A stretch of DNA of 38,904 nucleotides, from contig MGRJ01000003.1 of assembly GCA_001798135.1 (NCBI GenBank), positions 1 through 38,904 of the forward strand, given 5' to 3'. Shown one piece after another: positions 25,069-34,967 of this stretch; positions within the stretch are counted from its first letter, which is position 1; every line of letters begins with the position of its first letter. Below the pieces are notes generated by a model. That model searched no databases. It worked only from the letters and a program-made list of their open reading frames with translations, and had not been told where the DNA came from. The translations under genes and the position numbers were made by a program. The DNA is from Deltaproteobacteria bacterium RIFCSPHIGHO2_02_FULL_40_28. GTDB lineage: Bacteria > UBA10199 > 2-12-FULL-40-28.

Positions 25069-26694
25069 TTGCATTCTCATGAAAGGATGCTGTCCAAACG
25101 TTTAATCATGCTCATGGGGATGTTGCTCCCTTTTCTACTTTCAGGATTTTTATCACAGGCCTTTGGATCAGGCACTTCTATTGTTGAATCAGCTTCTTGT
25201 TCCTCATTTAATTTAGGTGGCAATGTGAGTGGAGATAGTGGAGATAGTACCTCCTCTACCGCCTTAGATAGTAGCTACCCGGTTGATATTCCCATCCCCT
25301 TGGCTAAGGGTCAAAATGGTGTGGAACCTTCTTCCTTGCACATTAGTGGAAGCTCTTCAATCAATTCAACACTCACGATAGAAAGTTTAATGGCAACAAC
25401 AAATGTGACTCTGGCTGGCGAAACCATTGATGCTACCTCCGGGGCAACTGTTGCGTTAGTGGAAGACGGTGCTGTAACTCAAACAACTACAACAACTGCT
25501 GGTGGATCTTTCCAATTCTCTATTACCAGCATTGGCAGCGCGGGTGCTTTAGTAGTATGTACTGATGGAGCCTGTGAAACGGGAAGCGAACCAATTCTCT
25601 TTTTAGTGGAAAATGATGCAGAGGCAGGAGTGGTGCTTCATGTATTTACTTCTAATATCAGCGCGGACATCAGTGATTCAAGCTTAGCTTATACCATCGT
25701 AAATTCCCTTAGTAACAATGGAGTCGACTTTGTAATTCCACTGACAAAGCTTTCAGAAAATACACCCTTCTTAGGACGCCAATCTTTATCGGGTGGAACT
25801 TTGGAAGTGATAGAAGAGCTGGATGAGTTTATTGTAAAATTTCTGCATTATTTTCCTCAAGTCGATGAAACAATCGGCATTCATGAAAAAATCGATACCA
25901 TCATATCAATTGATGATGATTTTAATACAACGGTGAGTGACAGCGAAACATTTCCAAATCGACAAAACGTAGATATTTCATTAGATGGTCAATACCGAAT
26001 GGTTGCTCACTATCAAGACCCTTCTAGCCCACAAACTTCTGTCATGATGGTTGGCATCTCAAAAATTGGAACAGGTCAAAAAAACGGGATTATCCCAGCA
26101 GGTGAAACCAATAACATCAACACTCTTGAACCAGTATTTTTAGGCGATGAACTTCATATGGCCGTGATTAAAAATTACAAAGATGGTACATCAGCCTTGC
26201 AACATTATATTCTGTCTTCATTATCAGGTAATGCCTCTATTCTTACACCCACTGTTGCTACTTGGGCTACTTCATCAAACAGAATGGGTAATTTAGTTCA
26301 TCATTTAGCTACCGACAACCTTATTTTTCGCTGTGAAAACAACCAAGGGCTTGCTGAATTATGCGTTTATACTATGGCCAGCCAAACCTTAGTAACACGT
26401 GTGCCAAATAAGATGATTAATAAATTTCATGTTTCCGAAACAGCTAATCTTGTGGTGATGGAGGTTGATGTAAACAATGATGATTTAAATGGAGATGACA
26501 CAGATGATACCAATGCACGAATAGCAAGCTGGGATGATAATTACCTTTATCTCCTTGATCTAAATACTAACCTAGTATCTCCTCTACGCAAGGGATTAAC
26601 TCCAACCTTTCATCCCACCAATAGTAATATTATTACCCACACGGGGTTTATCAATGGAACTATTCAGCTTGGTATTATCAACCGTGCCAATTAA
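25069..26694 (+). CDS. Secreted protein with CarboxypepD-like and propeller-like regions
   Basis: The 541-aa frame begins at TTG 25069 (GAGG 8 nt upstream); an ATG at 25087 has AAAGG immediately before it, so the start is uncertain. A hydrophobic export signal follows (MLMGMLLPFLLSGFLSQAFG). A Ser/Thr/Gly-rich region comes next. Residues about 110-180 look like a carboxypeptidase-regulatory or SdrD-type domain (GETIDATSGATVALVEDG; TTTTAGGSFQFSI), and the C-terminal half has WD40/PD40-like segments (DISLDGQYRMVAHYQD; TPTFHPTNSNIITHTGF). Probably periplasmic or surface-exposed. Its stop overlaps the stop of the convergent ppsR gene. No enzyme motif is seen. Confidence 0.65.
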   Translation: MHSHERMLSKRLIMLMGMLLPFLLSGFLSQAFGSGTSIVESASCSSFNLGGNVSGDSGDSTSSTALDSSYPVDIPIPLAKGQNGVEPSSLHISGSSSINSTLTIESLMATTNVTLAGETIDATSGATVALVEDGAVTQTTTTTAGGSFQFSITSIGSAGALVVCTDGACETGSEPILFLVENDAEAGVVLHVFTSNISADISDSSLAYTIVNSLSNNGVDFVIPLTKLSENTPFLGRQSLSGGTLEVIEELDEFIVKFLHYFPQVDETIGIHEKIDTIISIDDDFNTTVSDSETFPNRQNVDISLDGQYRMVAHYQDPSSPQTSVMMVGISKIGTGQKNGIIPAGETNNINTLEPVFLGDELHMAVIKNYKDGTSALQHYILSSLSGNASILTPTVATWATSSNRMGNLVHHLATDNLIFRCENNQGLAELCVYTMASQTLVTRVPNKMINKFHVSETANLVVMEVDVNNDDLNGDDTDDTNARIASWDDNYLYLLDLNTNLVSPLRKGLTPTFHPTNSNIITHTGFINGTIQLGIINRAN

Positions 26695-27515
26695 GGCATG
26701 AAATAAGAATCGTTAATAATTTCGCTAGCAATTTCTTCGATGGATTTACCCGTTACATCCACTACACGCACACCCAATGTTTGAAATAAATCATGTGCAA
26801 ATTTTAATTCGTTACCCACATATTCTTTTTGGGCATAATCCTCTGATGCGGGCCGTCCCATTTTTTTAAGACGTGTACTGCGAAAAGCAATTAATTTTTC
26901 CTCGGCAATGGTAAGCCCTACAATTTTTCTTCGATCAACCTCTGCTAATTTTTGGGGAACGGGAATTCCACTCATCACAGGCACATTAGCACAACGGTAC
27001 CCCTGATAAGCTAAATAAATAGAAAGAGGAGTTTTAGAGGTGCGAGAAACTCCAAGAAGAATAATATCGGCCTGGTTTAAGGTTTCCAGGCCCAACCCTT
27101 CATCATGACGCACGGTAAACTCAATGGCTTCAGTGCGAGTAAAGTAATCTCTAGCTGATTTGTATTGAAGCCCTGGTTCGGCACTAGGCAGTTTATGAAA
27201 ATAATGGGCAAGCATATCAAGAGCAGGTCCCATTACATCCATAGCTACCACTCCTGCTTTTTTAGCTTCATCAAGTACAACCTGCCTTAATTCATTAGAA
27301 ACCATGGTAAATAAAATAACAGCTTGTTTACCTCCCGCTTCAGAAATTAAAGAGCGAATTAAATCAGGAGTAGACACTCGGCTTTTACGTACAATTTTTA
27401 CTGAAATTTCTTCAAACTGCATGACTGCTGCTTTAGCCAAGTTATGGGCTAACCAACCCGTAGCATCAGAAACAGCATAAACATAAAAAACAGATTTTGC
27501 TTCATCGTTAACCAT
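26691..27515 (-). CDS. ppsR: Pyruvate, phosphate dikinase / PEP synthase regulatory protein
   Basis: The product belongs to the PSRP (DUF299) family: bifunctional ADP-dependent kinase and Pi-dependent pyrophosphorylase that inactivates and reactivates PPDK or PEP synthase at the phosphate-carrying site. Visible signatures are YAVSDATGWLAHNLAKA at the N-terminus, GVSRTSKTPLSIYLA (the P-loop-like motif) and SRT / KKMGRP in the second half. The start is the ATG at 27515, with GAGG at 5-nt spacing; a GTG two codons earlier (27521) is possible. It begins 7 nt after the rmuC stop, so the two are co-transcribed. The target enzyme is not in this window. Confidence 0.9.
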   Translation of the reverse strand: MVNDEAKSVFYVYAVSDATGWLAHNLAKAAVMQFEEISVKIVRKSRVSTPDLIRSLISEAGGKQAVILFTMVSNELRQVVLDEAKKAGVVAMDVMGPALDMLAHYFHKLPSAEPGLQYKSARDYFTRTEAIEFTVRHDEGLGLETLNQADIILLGVSRTSKTPLSIYLAYQGYRCANVPVMSGIPVPQKLAEVDRRKIVGLTIAEEKLIAFRSTRLKKMGRPASEDYAQKEYVGNELKFAHDLFQTLGVRVVDVTGKSIEEIASEIINDSYFMP

Positions 27516-27522
27516 TGACACC

Positions 27523-28641
27523 TCAATGTTTTGGAATATTAATCAAGTTTGATTCAGTTGTGTCTGACTGCAAAATAAGACCTTGATCTTCTCCTATGCG
27601 ATCTAGCCTATCTTCAACACGTGCCAAGCGCTTCTCAGCCGTTTGGTAACTAGATGACAAATTTCCTAAATGAAACCCCATTTTTTCAAACTCACCTCTA
27701 AATTTTTCAAGATCAGTTACCATTTGACGAAGAAAAGTAGCCATGTGAAGAAAATCTTTTTGTACCTTCTGACCTTTTAAAGCAATCATTAAAGCTCCCA
27801 AGTAAGCATAAAAACTATTGGGTGAAACAGGAATCACTCTTTTAGACAGCGCATACAAGTGAAGCGACGTGGCTTCTAAAGCTTGGTCATCTCTCACAAT
27901 CACTTCGTAATAAACATTTTCAGCTGGAATATACATAAAAGCAAAATCGAGAGTGTTTTCTTCTGGTAAAATATATTTTTTAGCAATGCTATCAATATGC
28001 TTTTTAACATCACCCACAAAAGTTTTTTTGGCTAAAGATTTATTTTTTTCTCCAGTGGCTTCCATCATTCTTCTAAAATTTTCGAGGGGAAATTTACTAT
28101 CAATACAAATCAGTTGTTCTCCTAATTTAATCACAGCATCTACTTTATCGTTAGTTTTAAAGGTATATTGAAGTTCAAAACAATCTCTGGGAAGCATTTC
28201 AGAAATGAGAAGTTCCAAAAGATGCTCTCCAAAACCACCTCGCATTTTGGGATGACGCAAAATTTGTTCCAGGGCCACTAAATCTTTGCCTACAGCAAAT
28301 ATTTTTTCATTGGCCTCTCCCAATTGTCCTAAACGAAAGTTAAGATCTTTTTGGAGTTCACCCCAAAAACGTCCGGCATTATCTAAACGCTCATTAAATT
28401 GACGACCAGCCTCTGCTGAAACCTGGGAAGAGGCATTAAGACGATCATCAACAGTTTTAGCAAATTGGAAAAGTTGAGAATTCACAGATTGCATCAGGGC
28501 ATCAAATCTTTGCCCCAAAACCAAAAAATGTTGGGCTTCATTTTCTGGTTTTTTTGAACGCAGTTGAAACCAAAAAACTAAAAAAAAGACAACTTGAAGA
28601 ACTAGCAATCCCCCTAAAATTAAAACAAGGTTGTAAGACAT
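27523..28641 (-). CDS. rmuC: RmuC-family DNA recombination protein
   Basis: The 372-aa protein has an N-terminal membrane anchor (residues about 5-27), a long coiled-coil region (about 40-120), then the RmuC core: LRHPKMRGGFGEHLLELLI, VDAVIKL, IDSKFPLENFRR, FAFMYIPAENVYYEVI and VSPNSFYAYLGAL. The core is a PD-(D/E)XK-like nuclease fold (VDAV plus IDSK), thought to act on DNA recombination intermediates; the biochemical role is poorly known. The ATG has no Shine-Dalgarno sequence; a TTGACA / TAGTAT promoter close upstream suggests a very short leader. It is upstream of ppsR in a two-gene operon and divergent from tig. Confidence 0.9.
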   Translation of the reverse strand: MSYNLVLILGGLLVLQVVFFLVFWFQLRSKKPENEAQHFLVLGQRFDALMQSVNSQLFQFAKTVDDRLNASSQVSAEAGRQFNERLDNAGRFWGELQKDLNFRLGQLGEANEKIFAVGKDLVALEQILRHPKMRGGFGEHLLELLISEMLPRDCFELQYTFKTNDKVDAVIKLGEQLICIDSKFPLENFRRMMEATGEKNKSLAKKTFVGDVKKHIDSIAKKYILPEENTLDFAFMYIPAENVYYEVIVRDDQALEATSLHLYALSKRVIPVSPNSFYAYLGALMIALKGQKVQKDFLHMATFLRQMVTDLEKFRGEFEKMGFHLGNLSSSYQTAEKRLARVEDRLDRIGEDQGLILQSDTTESNLINIPKH

Positions 28642-28650
28642 ATTTTGTTT

Positions 28651-28680
28651 ATACTAGAATGAAGAGATGGCCCTTGTCAA
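28651..28680 (-). promoter_or_regulatory. Predicted promoter of rmuC-ppsR
   Basis: On the minus strand, TTGACA (28680-28675), an 18-bp spacer and TAGTAT (28656-28651) precede the rmuC ATG (28641) by 9 bases. The expected start point is about 3 nt before the ATG, so this transcript would also be nearly leaderless. On the plus strand the same bases include a weaker TTGTCA hexamer facing tig. Confidence 0.45.
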
Positions 28681-28721
28681 AGTTTATACGGCGAGCTATT
28701 TGATCATTGGAAGGAGAAATC

Positions 28722-29921
28722 ATGAAAGTAAATGTAAAAAACTTGAGTGCTACCAAAAAAAAACTTACCATCGATAACACTAAAGAAGAAGTTAATCATG
28801 CTTTTAATCATGCCATCAAACGTATAGGACAAAAAGCAACTATCAAAGGTTTTAGAAAAGGGAAAATTCCCCCTCAGGTTTTAGAACAATATTACGGACA
28901 TGACATTCACCTTGAAAGTTTAAATCATTTAGTTGATCATTATCTTCCAGAGGCTTTTAAAGAAAATAAGATTACTCCACTCCTGCGTCCTAAACTCGAT
29001 CTTGCCCCTCTTGAAAAAAATAAAGCTTACACCTACCATGTAGAAATTGAAGTAAAACCAGCAATTGAAATTCCTGATTACAAAAAGGTGCAAATCAACA
29101 AAAAGAAAATTATCATTGATGAAAAAGAAATAACTAAGGAATTAATACGCCTCCAAGATTCTAAAGCCATTCTCAAACCAGCACCCGAGATGACAACTCT
29201 GGGAGATGGACTTGTTGCCACCATCGATTTTGATGGCACCATCGACGGCAAACCCTTTAAGGGCGGTGCTGGGAAAGGTGTGCTGTTAGAATATGGTAAA
29301 GGACAATTTTTGAAAGATTTCGAAAGTGGCCTTAAAGGTTCCAAAAAAGGCGATTCTAAAACCATTGATGTGCTTTTCCCCGAAGATTATTTTCAACCCG
29401 AACTCAAAGGGGAAAAAGCTCAGTTTAATGTAGCAGTTAAAGATGTTCATCAAAAAGAATTGCCTCCTCTTGATGACGAATTAGCTAAAGATATGGGAAA
29501 AGAAACTTTAGAGGCGCTTAAAAAAGAAATTTCGGATCACCTCATAAAACAAAAAGAAACTACAGCTCGCCAAGAATATGCCAAAGAAGCCATGGAATTT
29601 TTAATGAAACAAATTAAAGTAGAAGTACCAGAAGGACTTTTAAAAATGGAAATAGATCAAAACAAGAAAAGTAAGGAACAAGCCGAAAAAGATATTTGCA
29701 GTCAATTCATTTTGCAAACCATTGCAGAAAAAGAATCTATTAAAGTGGCCCCGCAAGAAGTGGAGGCTCGTTTTCAGTATTTATCACGTCTTTACAGACA
29801 GCCGGTAAATACCATCAAACAATATTATTCACAAAATCAACTCATCCCTCAGTTGTATGCTCAACTCACTATGGAGAAAACTCTTGATTTTGTAGTCGAC
29901 AACGCTACACTCAAGGAATAA
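28722..29921 (+). CDS. tig: Trigger factor
   Basis: The 399-aa ribosome-associated chaperone and peptidyl-prolyl isomerase assists nascent chains. The ribosome-docking region carries [11 protein letters not shown] (signature GFRxGKxP). The FKBP-type PPIase domain spans about 150-235 ([34 protein letters not shown]), and the helical C-terminal arms follow. The ATG at 28722 has AAGGAG at 6-nt spacing; the TTG at 28707 lies before this site and is rejected. It leads the classical tig-clpP-clpX-lon cluster, with 22 nt to clpP. Confidence 0.95.
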   Translation: MKVNVKNLSATKKKLTIDNTKEEVNHAFNHAIKRIGQKATIKGFRKGKIPPQVLEQYYGHDIHLESLNHLVDHYLPEAFKENKITPLLRPKLDLAPLEKNKAYTYHVEIEVKPAIEIPDYKKVQINKKKIIIDEKEITKELIRLQDSKAILKPAPEMTTLGDGLVATIDFDGTIDGKPFKGGAGKGVLLEYGKGQFLKDFESGLKGSKKGDSKTIDVLFPEDYFQPELKGEKAQFNVAVKDVHQKELPPLDDELAKDMGKETLEALKKEISDHLIKQKETTARQEYAKEAMEFLMKQIKVEVPEGLLKMEIDQNKKSKEQAEKDICSQFILQTIAEKESIKVAPQEVEARFQYLSRLYRQPVNTIKQYYSQNQLIPQLYAQLTMEKTLDFVVDNATLKE

Positions 29922-29943
29922 CTCCAAACTTAAAAAAAACATC

Positions 29944-30570
29944 ATGACAAAAATAATTGCACCTCATTCTAATTTAATTCCGATGGTTATCGAAAACACG
30001 CACCGGGGAGAGCGGGCCTACGATATTTATTCCAGGCTTTTAAAAGACCGCATCATTTTTATTGGCACCGGGATAGACGATAATCTAGCTAACCTCATTA
30101 TTGCCCAACTGCTCTTTTTAGAATCAGACGATCCAGAAAAAGATATTTTTATGTACATTCATTCTCCAGGCGGATCAGTAACAGCTGGTTTGGCTATTTA
30201 TGACACAATGCAGTATATCCGGCCCGATGTAGCTACCTTTTGTCTAGGTCAAGCAGCTAGCATGGGGGCTTTGCTTTTGGCCGCTGGAGCCATAGGAAAG
30301 CGCTATTGCTTGCCTCATGCACGTATCATGATCCACCAGCCTATGGGTGGAGTTCAGGGCCAGGCCACCGATATTGACATTCAGGCACGTGAAATTTTAC
30401 GTCTTAAAGAAGAATTAAATCAAATTTTAGTTAAACACACCAAACAACTAACCAAAAAAATCCAAAACGATACCGAGCGCGACTATTTTATGTCTGGACC
30501 AGAAGCCAAAGAATATGGAATAATAGATGAAGTAGTGGAATACCGCGTCAAAGACAAAAAGTCGAAATAG
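29944..30570 (+). CDS. clpP: ATP-dependent Clp protease proteolytic subunit
   Basis: The 208-aa serine protease forms the 14-subunit chamber that degrades proteins unfolded by ClpX or ClpA. The catalytic triad is visible: Ser106 in [11 protein letters not shown], His131 in [10 protein letters not shown] and Asp180 in TERDYFMS. The oxyanion and substrate loop [17 protein letters not shown] precedes them. The ATG lacks a clear Shine-Dalgarno sequence and may depend on coupling with tig. clpX follows after 57 nt. A usual cytoplasmic enzyme. Confidence 0.96.
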   Translation: MTKIIAPHSNLIPMVIENTHRGERAYDIYSRLLKDRIIFIGTGIDDNLANLIIAQLLFLESDDPEKDIFMYIHSPGGSVTAGLAIYDTMQYIRPDVATFCLGQAASMGALLLAAGAIGKRYCLPHARIMIHQPMGGVQGQATDIDIQAREILRLKEELNQILVKHTKQLTKKIQNDTERDYFMSGPEAKEYGIIDEVVEYRVKDKKSK

Positions 30571-30627
30571 GCCACACCCTTGAAACGCTAAGATCTCCTA
30601 GGGGTAGGCAAGTGAAGCGAGGTTACC

Positions 30628-31884
30628 TTGGCTAAAAGTTACAATGATCAAATGAATCTTTCTTGTTCCTTTTGTGGTAAATCGCAAAGGGAAGTTAAAA
30701 AACTCATTGCTGGGCCAACGGTTTATATTTGTGATGAGTGTATTGATCTTTGCAATGACATCATTGCTGAAGAAACTTTAAAGCAAGAACGTCTTAAAGC
30801 AAAATCTTCTATCCCTAAACCCAAAGAAATTAAAACCATTTTGGATGAATATGTGGTTGGACAAGAACATGCAAAAAAAGTTCTTTCTGTTGCTGTACAT
30901 AATCACTACAAACGCATCGAGGTAAGGAGCATTGGTGGAACTCCTGAAGTTGAATTACAAAAATCCAATATCCTTCTCATTGGTCCAACGGGCTCAGGCA
31001 AAACTCTTTTGGCCCAAACACTTGCCCGCATTCTTAATGTTCCATTCACTATTGTAGATGCAACAACACTTACAGAAGCGGGCTATGTAGGTGAAGATGT
31101 CGAAAATATTATTTTAAATCTCTTGCAAGCTGCTGATTTCGACAAAGCTAAAGCTGAAAGAGGCATAGTTTATATCGACGAAATCGATAAAATTTCACGT
31201 AAATCTGAAAATCCATCCATCACCCGTGATGTGTCAGGTGAAGGCGTACAACAGGCCTTGCTTAAAATTATCGAGGGCACCGTTGCCAATGTCCCTCCCA
31301 AGGGTGGAAGAAAACATCCACAACAAGATTTTATCCAGGTTGATACCAGCAATATTCTGTTTATTTGTGGTGGTGCTTTTTGCGACTTAGAAAATATTAT
31401 CGAAAAACGTTTAAATCAAAAAACCATGGGTTTTGGAGCTGACATTAAAAACCGTCATGAGAAAAAAATTGGCGAGATTTTACGTGATGTGCAAACAGAA
31501 GATTTACTCAAGTTTGGTTTAATTCCAGAATTTGTAGGACGCCTTCCTGTGATTGCCACTCTCAGTGAATTAGATGAAAAAGCCTTAATCGATATTTTAA
31601 TTAAACCAAAAAATGCCATTACAAAACAATATCAAAAACTGTTTGATTTCGAAAAAGTAAAACTAGCCTTTACTGGGCCAGCCTTAGAAGCTGTAGCAAA
31701 AGAGGCTTTAAAGAAAAAATCGGGTGCACGGGGTTTACGCTCTATCCTTGAAAACGTGATGCTCGATATTATGTATGAGATTCCTTCACAGGATAATGTA
31801 GAAGAAATTATCATCAGCGATGAGTGCGTGCTCAAAAAAACTGCTCCCATTATTGTTTATCAAAAGCGAGCAGAATCTGCATAA
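30628..31884 (+). CDS. clpX: ATP-dependent Clp protease ATP-binding subunit ClpX
   Basis: ClpX is the AAA+ unfoldase that feeds substrates into ClpP. Zinc-binding Cys pairs are at residues 13/16 and 35/38. Walker A GPTGSGKT is at 119-126; Walker B reads VYIDEIDK. The pore loop GYVGEDV and the RKH-containing GGRKHPQQ are present. The loop that docks into ClpP reads MGF (in [10 protein letters not shown]) rather than IGF as in E. coli. The start is TTG at 30628, supported by GAGG at 5-nt spacing; this is a rare start for clpX but the protein then has its normal 418-residue length. Lon follows from its own promoter. Confidence 0.95.
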   Translation: MAKSYNDQMNLSCSFCGKSQREVKKLIAGPTVYICDECIDLCNDIIAEETLKQERLKAKSSIPKPKEIKTILDEYVVGQEHAKKVLSVAVHNHYKRIEVRSIGGTPEVELQKSNILLIGPTGSGKTLLAQTLARILNVPFTIVDATTLTEAGYVGEDVENIILNLLQAADFDKAKAERGIVYIDEIDKISRKSENPSITRDVSGEGVQQALLKIIEGTVANVPPKGGRKHPQQDFIQVDTSNILFICGGAFCDLENIIEKRLNQKTMGFGADIKNRHEKKIGEILRDVQTEDLLKFGLIPEFVGRLPVIATLSELDEKALIDILIKPKNAITKQYQKLFDFEKVKLAFTGPALEAVAKEALKKKSGARGLRSILENVMLDIMYEIPSQDNVEEIIISDECVLKKTAPIIVYQKRAESA

Positions 31885-31901
31885 ATTATCCTCTATTTAC
31901 C

Positions 31902-31929
31902 TTGACAAGAACACTACACAGTTTACTAT
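31902..31929 (+). promoter_or_regulatory. Predicted promoter of lon
   Basis: TTGACA (31902-31907), a 16-bp spacer and TACTAT (31924-31929) lie 25-52 bases before the lon ATG. The predicted start point is near 31936, leaving a normal leader with GAGG as ribosome binding site. This allows lon to be expressed apart from clpPX. Confidence 0.5.
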
Positions 31930-31953
31930 TAAGATAAGAATTCGAGGTGTTTA

Positions 31954-34413
31954 ATGGACGAGCATTCACAAGTTCCCGTACCTAAAATTGTAAAACAAGT
32001 TCCTCTTCTTCCTTTAAGAGATATTATTATTTTTCCTCACATGGTGGTTCCTTTGTTTGTAGGACGTGAAAAATCCATCAATGCGCTGGAAGAGGCCATG
32101 AACAACGAAAAAGATGTTCTTTTGGTTTCCCAAATCAACGCCAAAACAAATGATCCAAAGCCAGATGATATTTACAAAATGGGCACTTTGGGTACCATTA
32201 TTCAACTGTTAAGGCTTCCAGATGGTACGGTAAAAGTTTTGGTAGAAGGAAAAAAACGCGCTAGAATTTTAAATTACCTTTCATTTGAACATTCTTTTTT
32301 GGTGGAGGCTGAAGAAATTGTTGAAGATCGTTCTATGAATATCGAGGTTGAAGCCTTGATGCGTTCTATTAAAACCACATTTGAAACTTATGTGAAACTT
32401 AACAAAAGGATTCCTCCTGAAATGCTGGCCTCGGTTTCTGTCATTGATGATCCTGCTCGTTTAGCAGATACCATTGTGGCTCATTTACATTTAAAACTTC
32501 CAGATAAACAAAAAATCCTGGAAATTGAATCCCCCAAAGAGCGTCTTGAAAAACTTTATTCCCTCATGCAGGGCGAAATTGAAATTCTTCAAGTAGAAAA
32601 GAAAATACGGACACGCGTCAAAAAGCAGATGGAAAAAACTCAGAAGGAGTACTACTTAAACGAACAAATGCAAGCCATTCAGAAAGAATTAGGCGAGCGC
32701 GACGAATTTAAAAGTGAAATCCAAGAACTTGAAGACAAATTAAAAAAGAAACAAATGTCTGAGGAAGCTCAAGACAAGGTGAAAAAAGAAATTAAGAAAC
32801 TCAAAATGATGTCACCCATGTCGGCAGAAGCAACCGTTGTTAGAAATTACATCGACTGGGTACTTTCTCTTCCTTGGAGTGATCACACCGAAGAAAACCA
32901 TTCCATCAAAGAAGCCGATCGCATTTTGGAAGAAGACCATTATGGTTTAGAAAAAGCTAAAGAACGCATCATCGAATATCTTTCTGTCCATAAATTGGTG
33001 GGTAAAATGAAGGGCCCTATTTTATGTTTTGTTGGTCCTCCAGGAGTTGGAAAAACTTCGCTTGGCAAATCCATTGCCAGAGCTACCAATCGCAAATTTG
33101 TACGTCTTTCTCTTGGTGGTGTGCGCGATGAAGCCGAAATTCGTGGTCATCGCAGAACTTACATTGGAGCGCTTCCTGGAAAAATCATCCAATCCCTCAA
33201 AAAAGCAGGCTCAAGTAATCCTGTTTTTTTGTTGGATGAAATCGACAAAATGAGCATGGATTTTAGGGGTGATCCTTCCAGTGCTTTGTTAGAGGTATTA
33301 GATCCTGAACAAAATAATACTTTTAATGATCACTATCTGGATATGGATTATGATCTTTCTGATATTTTGTTTATCACCACAGCCAACACGTTGCAGTCTA
33401 TTCCCATGCCTCTCCAAGACCGCATGGAGATTATTCGTATTCCTGGTTATACCGAGTATGAAAAACTAGCTATTGCCAAAAAATATCTCATTAAAAAAGA
33501 AATGACAGCCAATGGCCTCAATGACAATCATATTTTGTTAACTGAAGCTTCTATTCGTATGATCATTAGGCGTTACACGCGAGAAGCTGGGGTTAGAAAC
33601 TTAGAACGTGAAATTGCTGCTGTTTGCCGCAAGGTAGCCAAAGAAGTAGCAGAAAAAGGAGATGCCTTTAAAAAGGTAACGGTTTCTGCTCGTGCCATTG
33701 CAAAATTTTTGGGGATACCCAAATTCCGTTTTGGAATGAAGGAAGAAAAAGATGAAGTGGGTATTACTACGGGGTTGGCCTGGACCGAGGTAGGAGGTGA
33801 ACTTCTTTCTATCGAAGTAACAGTGCTTCCTGGGAAAGGAAAACTTATCATTACAGGAAAACTGGGCGATGTGATGCAAGAATCAGCTCAGGCAGCCATG
33901 AGCTATGTGCGTTCTCGGGCTTTGCAGTTTGATCTCGATAAAGATTTCTATCAAAAAGTAGATATTCACATTCACGTTCCTGAAGGAGCCATTCCTAAAG
34001 ATGGTCCTTCTGCGGGCATTACGATGGCTACTTCCATTGTTTCGGCCCTGCTTCGTATTCCCGTTAAAAAAGAAGTAGCCATGACGGGTGAAATTACTTT
34101 GCGTGGCAAAGTTTTACCCATTGGTGGCTTAAAAGAAAAACTTTTAGCAGCCCATCGTGGGCAAATTAAAACGGTAGTGATTCCCAAAGAAAATGAAAAA
34201 GATTTGAAGGAAGTTCCTCCTAAAATTAAAAATGCCCTTAAAATCTTTTGTGCCGAGCATTTAGATGATGTTTTAAAGCATGCTCTTAATTTACCAAATC
34301 CAGAGCGTATTTTTAGAAAAAAGGATATTAATTTGGTAATGGAAGAAATTTATCTCAAAAAGGAAATACCACCGGTTAAAGCAAAAGAAGAAGAAATTAT
34401 AGCTCACCATTAA
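31954..34413 (+). CDS. lon: ATP-dependent protease La (Lon)
   Basis: The 819-aa protein has the LonN substrate-binding region ([23 protein letters not shown]), a coiled-coil linker, the AAA+ module with [13 protein letters not shown] (Walker A) and FLLDEIDKM (Walker B), and the protease domain with the Ser-Lys dyad in [10 protein letters not shown] and [10 protein letters not shown]. It degrades misfolded and regulatory proteins in the cytoplasm. The ATG follows GAGG at 6-nt spacing. It closes the tig-clpP-clpX-lon cluster. No strong terminator follows; a hairpin 57 nt beyond the stop lacks a U-tract. Confidence 0.97.
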   Translation: MDEHSQVPVPKIVKQVPLLPLRDIIIFPHMVVPLFVGREKSINALEEAMNNEKDVLLVSQINAKTNDPKPDDIYKMGTLGTIIQLLRLPDGTVKVLVEGKKRARILNYLSFEHSFLVEAEEIVEDRSMNIEVEALMRSIKTTFETYVKLNKRIPPEMLASVSVIDDPARLADTIVAHLHLKLPDKQKILEIESPKERLEKLYSLMQGEIEILQVEKKIRTRVKKQMEKTQKEYYLNEQMQAIQKELGERDEFKSEIQELEDKLKKKQMSEEAQDKVKKEIKKLKMMSPMSAEATVVRNYIDWVLSLPWSDHTEENHSIKEADRILEEDHYGLEKAKERIIEYLSVHKLVGKMKGPILCFVGPPGVGKTSLGKSIARATNRKFVRLSLGGVRDEAEIRGHRRTYIGALPGKIIQSLKKAGSSNPVFLLDEIDKMSMDFRGDPSSALLEVLDPEQNNTFNDHYLDMDYDLSDILFITTANTLQSIPMPLQDRMEIIRIPGYTEYEKLAIAKKYLIKKEMTANGLNDNHILLTEASIRMIIRRYTREAGVRNLEREIAAVCRKVAKEVAEKGDAFKKVTVSARAIAKFLGIPKFRFGMKEEKDEVGITTGLAWTEVGGELLSIEVTVLPGKGKLIITGKLGDVMQESAQAAMSYVRSRALQFDLDKDFYQKVDIHIHVPEGAIPKDGPSAGITMATSIVSALLRIPVKKEVAMTGEITLRGKVLPIGGLKEKLLAAHRGQIKTVVIPKENEKDLKEVPPKIKNALKIFCAEHLDDVLKHALNLPNPERIFRKKDINLVMEEIYLKKEIPPVKAKEEEIIAHH

Positions 34414-34469
34414 GTTTTCAAAAAACGGTTGGCTTTTCAACTACCATTCAGTAGAAATGTTTTTTTGTT

Positions 34470-34489
34470 GGGGCTGTGCAAACAGCCCC
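34470..34489. repeat. Hairpin of the GTAGGGGC repeat type after lon
   Basis: GGGGCTGT (34470-34477), a GCAA tetraloop and ACAGCCCC (34482-34489) form a perfect 8-bp hairpin. Read on the minus strand it continues the motif GTACAGGGGC, resembling the GTAGGGGC repeats at 35661 and 36059. It may weakly terminate lon, but no U-tract follows. Confidence 0.5.
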
Positions 34490-34491
34490 TG

Positions 34492-34615
34492 TACCTTTCG
34501 AGCGGGGGCGTAGTTCAGTTGTTCCGCCTCAGGCGGACCAGTAAGCAATGAACGCCATTGGCGTTCTAACCAACCAGAGGTGGTTGGTGGTAAGTTTTTT
34601 GAAAAGTTTCTCATT
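34492..34615. repeat. Partial tRNA-Asp duplication with palindromic filler
   Basis: Positions 34492-34521 repeat exactly the 30 bases at 34616-34645, which include 12 bases before tRNA-Asp and its first 18 bases. The sequence then diverges into a chain of hairpins (TCCGCC-TCA-GGCGGA; AACGCC-ATT-GGCGTT; ACCAACC with GGTTGGT). Positions 34560-34574 are the exact complement of tRNA-Asp bases 34642-34656. This is a pseudo-tRNA fragment with a foldback, not a functional gene. Confidence 0.7.
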
Positions 34616-34627
34616 TACCTTTCGAGC

Positions 34628-34701
34628 GGGGGCGTAGTTCAGTTGGTTAGAACGCCTGCCTGTCACGCAGGAGGTCGCGAGTTCGAGTCTCGTCGCTCCC
34701 G
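34628..34701 (+). tRNA. tRNA-Asp (GTC)
   Basis: A complete cloverleaf of 74 nt: acceptor GGGGGCG (34628-34634) pairs with CGCTCCC (34694-34700) with one G-U; D-arm; anticodon stem CCTGC/GCAGG with loop CTGTCAC, anticodon GTC; T-arm GCGAG-TTCGAGT-CTCGT; discriminator G. CCA is not encoded. Confidence 0.95.
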
Positions 34702-34730
34702 CTGGGAAGGTAAAAAAATAATGGTTTTTC

Positions 34731-34880
34731 AGAAATTCCCAAAAATGGCCCAGATGCAAGGCCCTCACGAGGGTCCGACCGAGGCGTACTTAAATGTACG
34801 CCGCAGGGAGTGACCCGAAGTGAGAAACGAAGCCCCGAAGGGGTCCCCTTGGGACAGATGGGTTATTTTTGGGAATTTCT
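34731..34880. repeat. 150-bp palindromic element with 16-bp terminal inverted repeats
   Basis: Arms 34731-34746 (AGAAATTCCCAAAAAT) and 34865-34880 are perfect complements. Inside is a GC-rich core with further hairpins, the clearest being GGCGTAC (34783-34789) with GTACGCC (34796-34802). The right arm ends 2 nt before tRNA-Val. The layout is that of a miniature inverted-repeat element or a structured RNA in the tRNA transcript. Similar cores containing GCGTACTTAA occur near tRNAs in deltaproteobacteria as far as I recall. Confidence 0.65.
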
Positions 34881-34882
34881 CA

Positions 34883-34954
34883 GGGCGTTTAGCTCAGCGG
34901 TAGAGCGCTGCCCTTACAAGGCAGATGTCACAGGTTCAAATCCTGTAGCGCCCA
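34883..34954 (+). tRNA. tRNA-Val (TAC)
   Basis: A complete 72-nt cloverleaf: acceptor GGGCGTT pairs with AGCGCCC (one U-G); D-arm GCTC/GAGC; anticodon stem CTGCC/GGCAG with loop CTTACAA, anticodon TAC; T-arm ACAGG-TTCAAAT-CCTGT; discriminator A. CCA is not encoded. Confidence 0.95.
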
Positions 34955-34967
34955 CACACCCTTTCTT

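Noticed and set aside
28707-28721. TTG 28707 as the trigger factor start
   Set aside because: The strong AAGGAG lies between it and the ATG at 28722, which is therefore the start.
34414-34491. Rho-independent terminator for lon
   Set aside because: The hairpin is good but no U-tract follows on the plus strand; the T-run lies before it.
34529-34813. Open frames on both strands covering tRNA-Asp
   Set aside because: Their peptides are translations of the tRNA (for example VVQLVRTPACHAGG), a well-known false ORF type.
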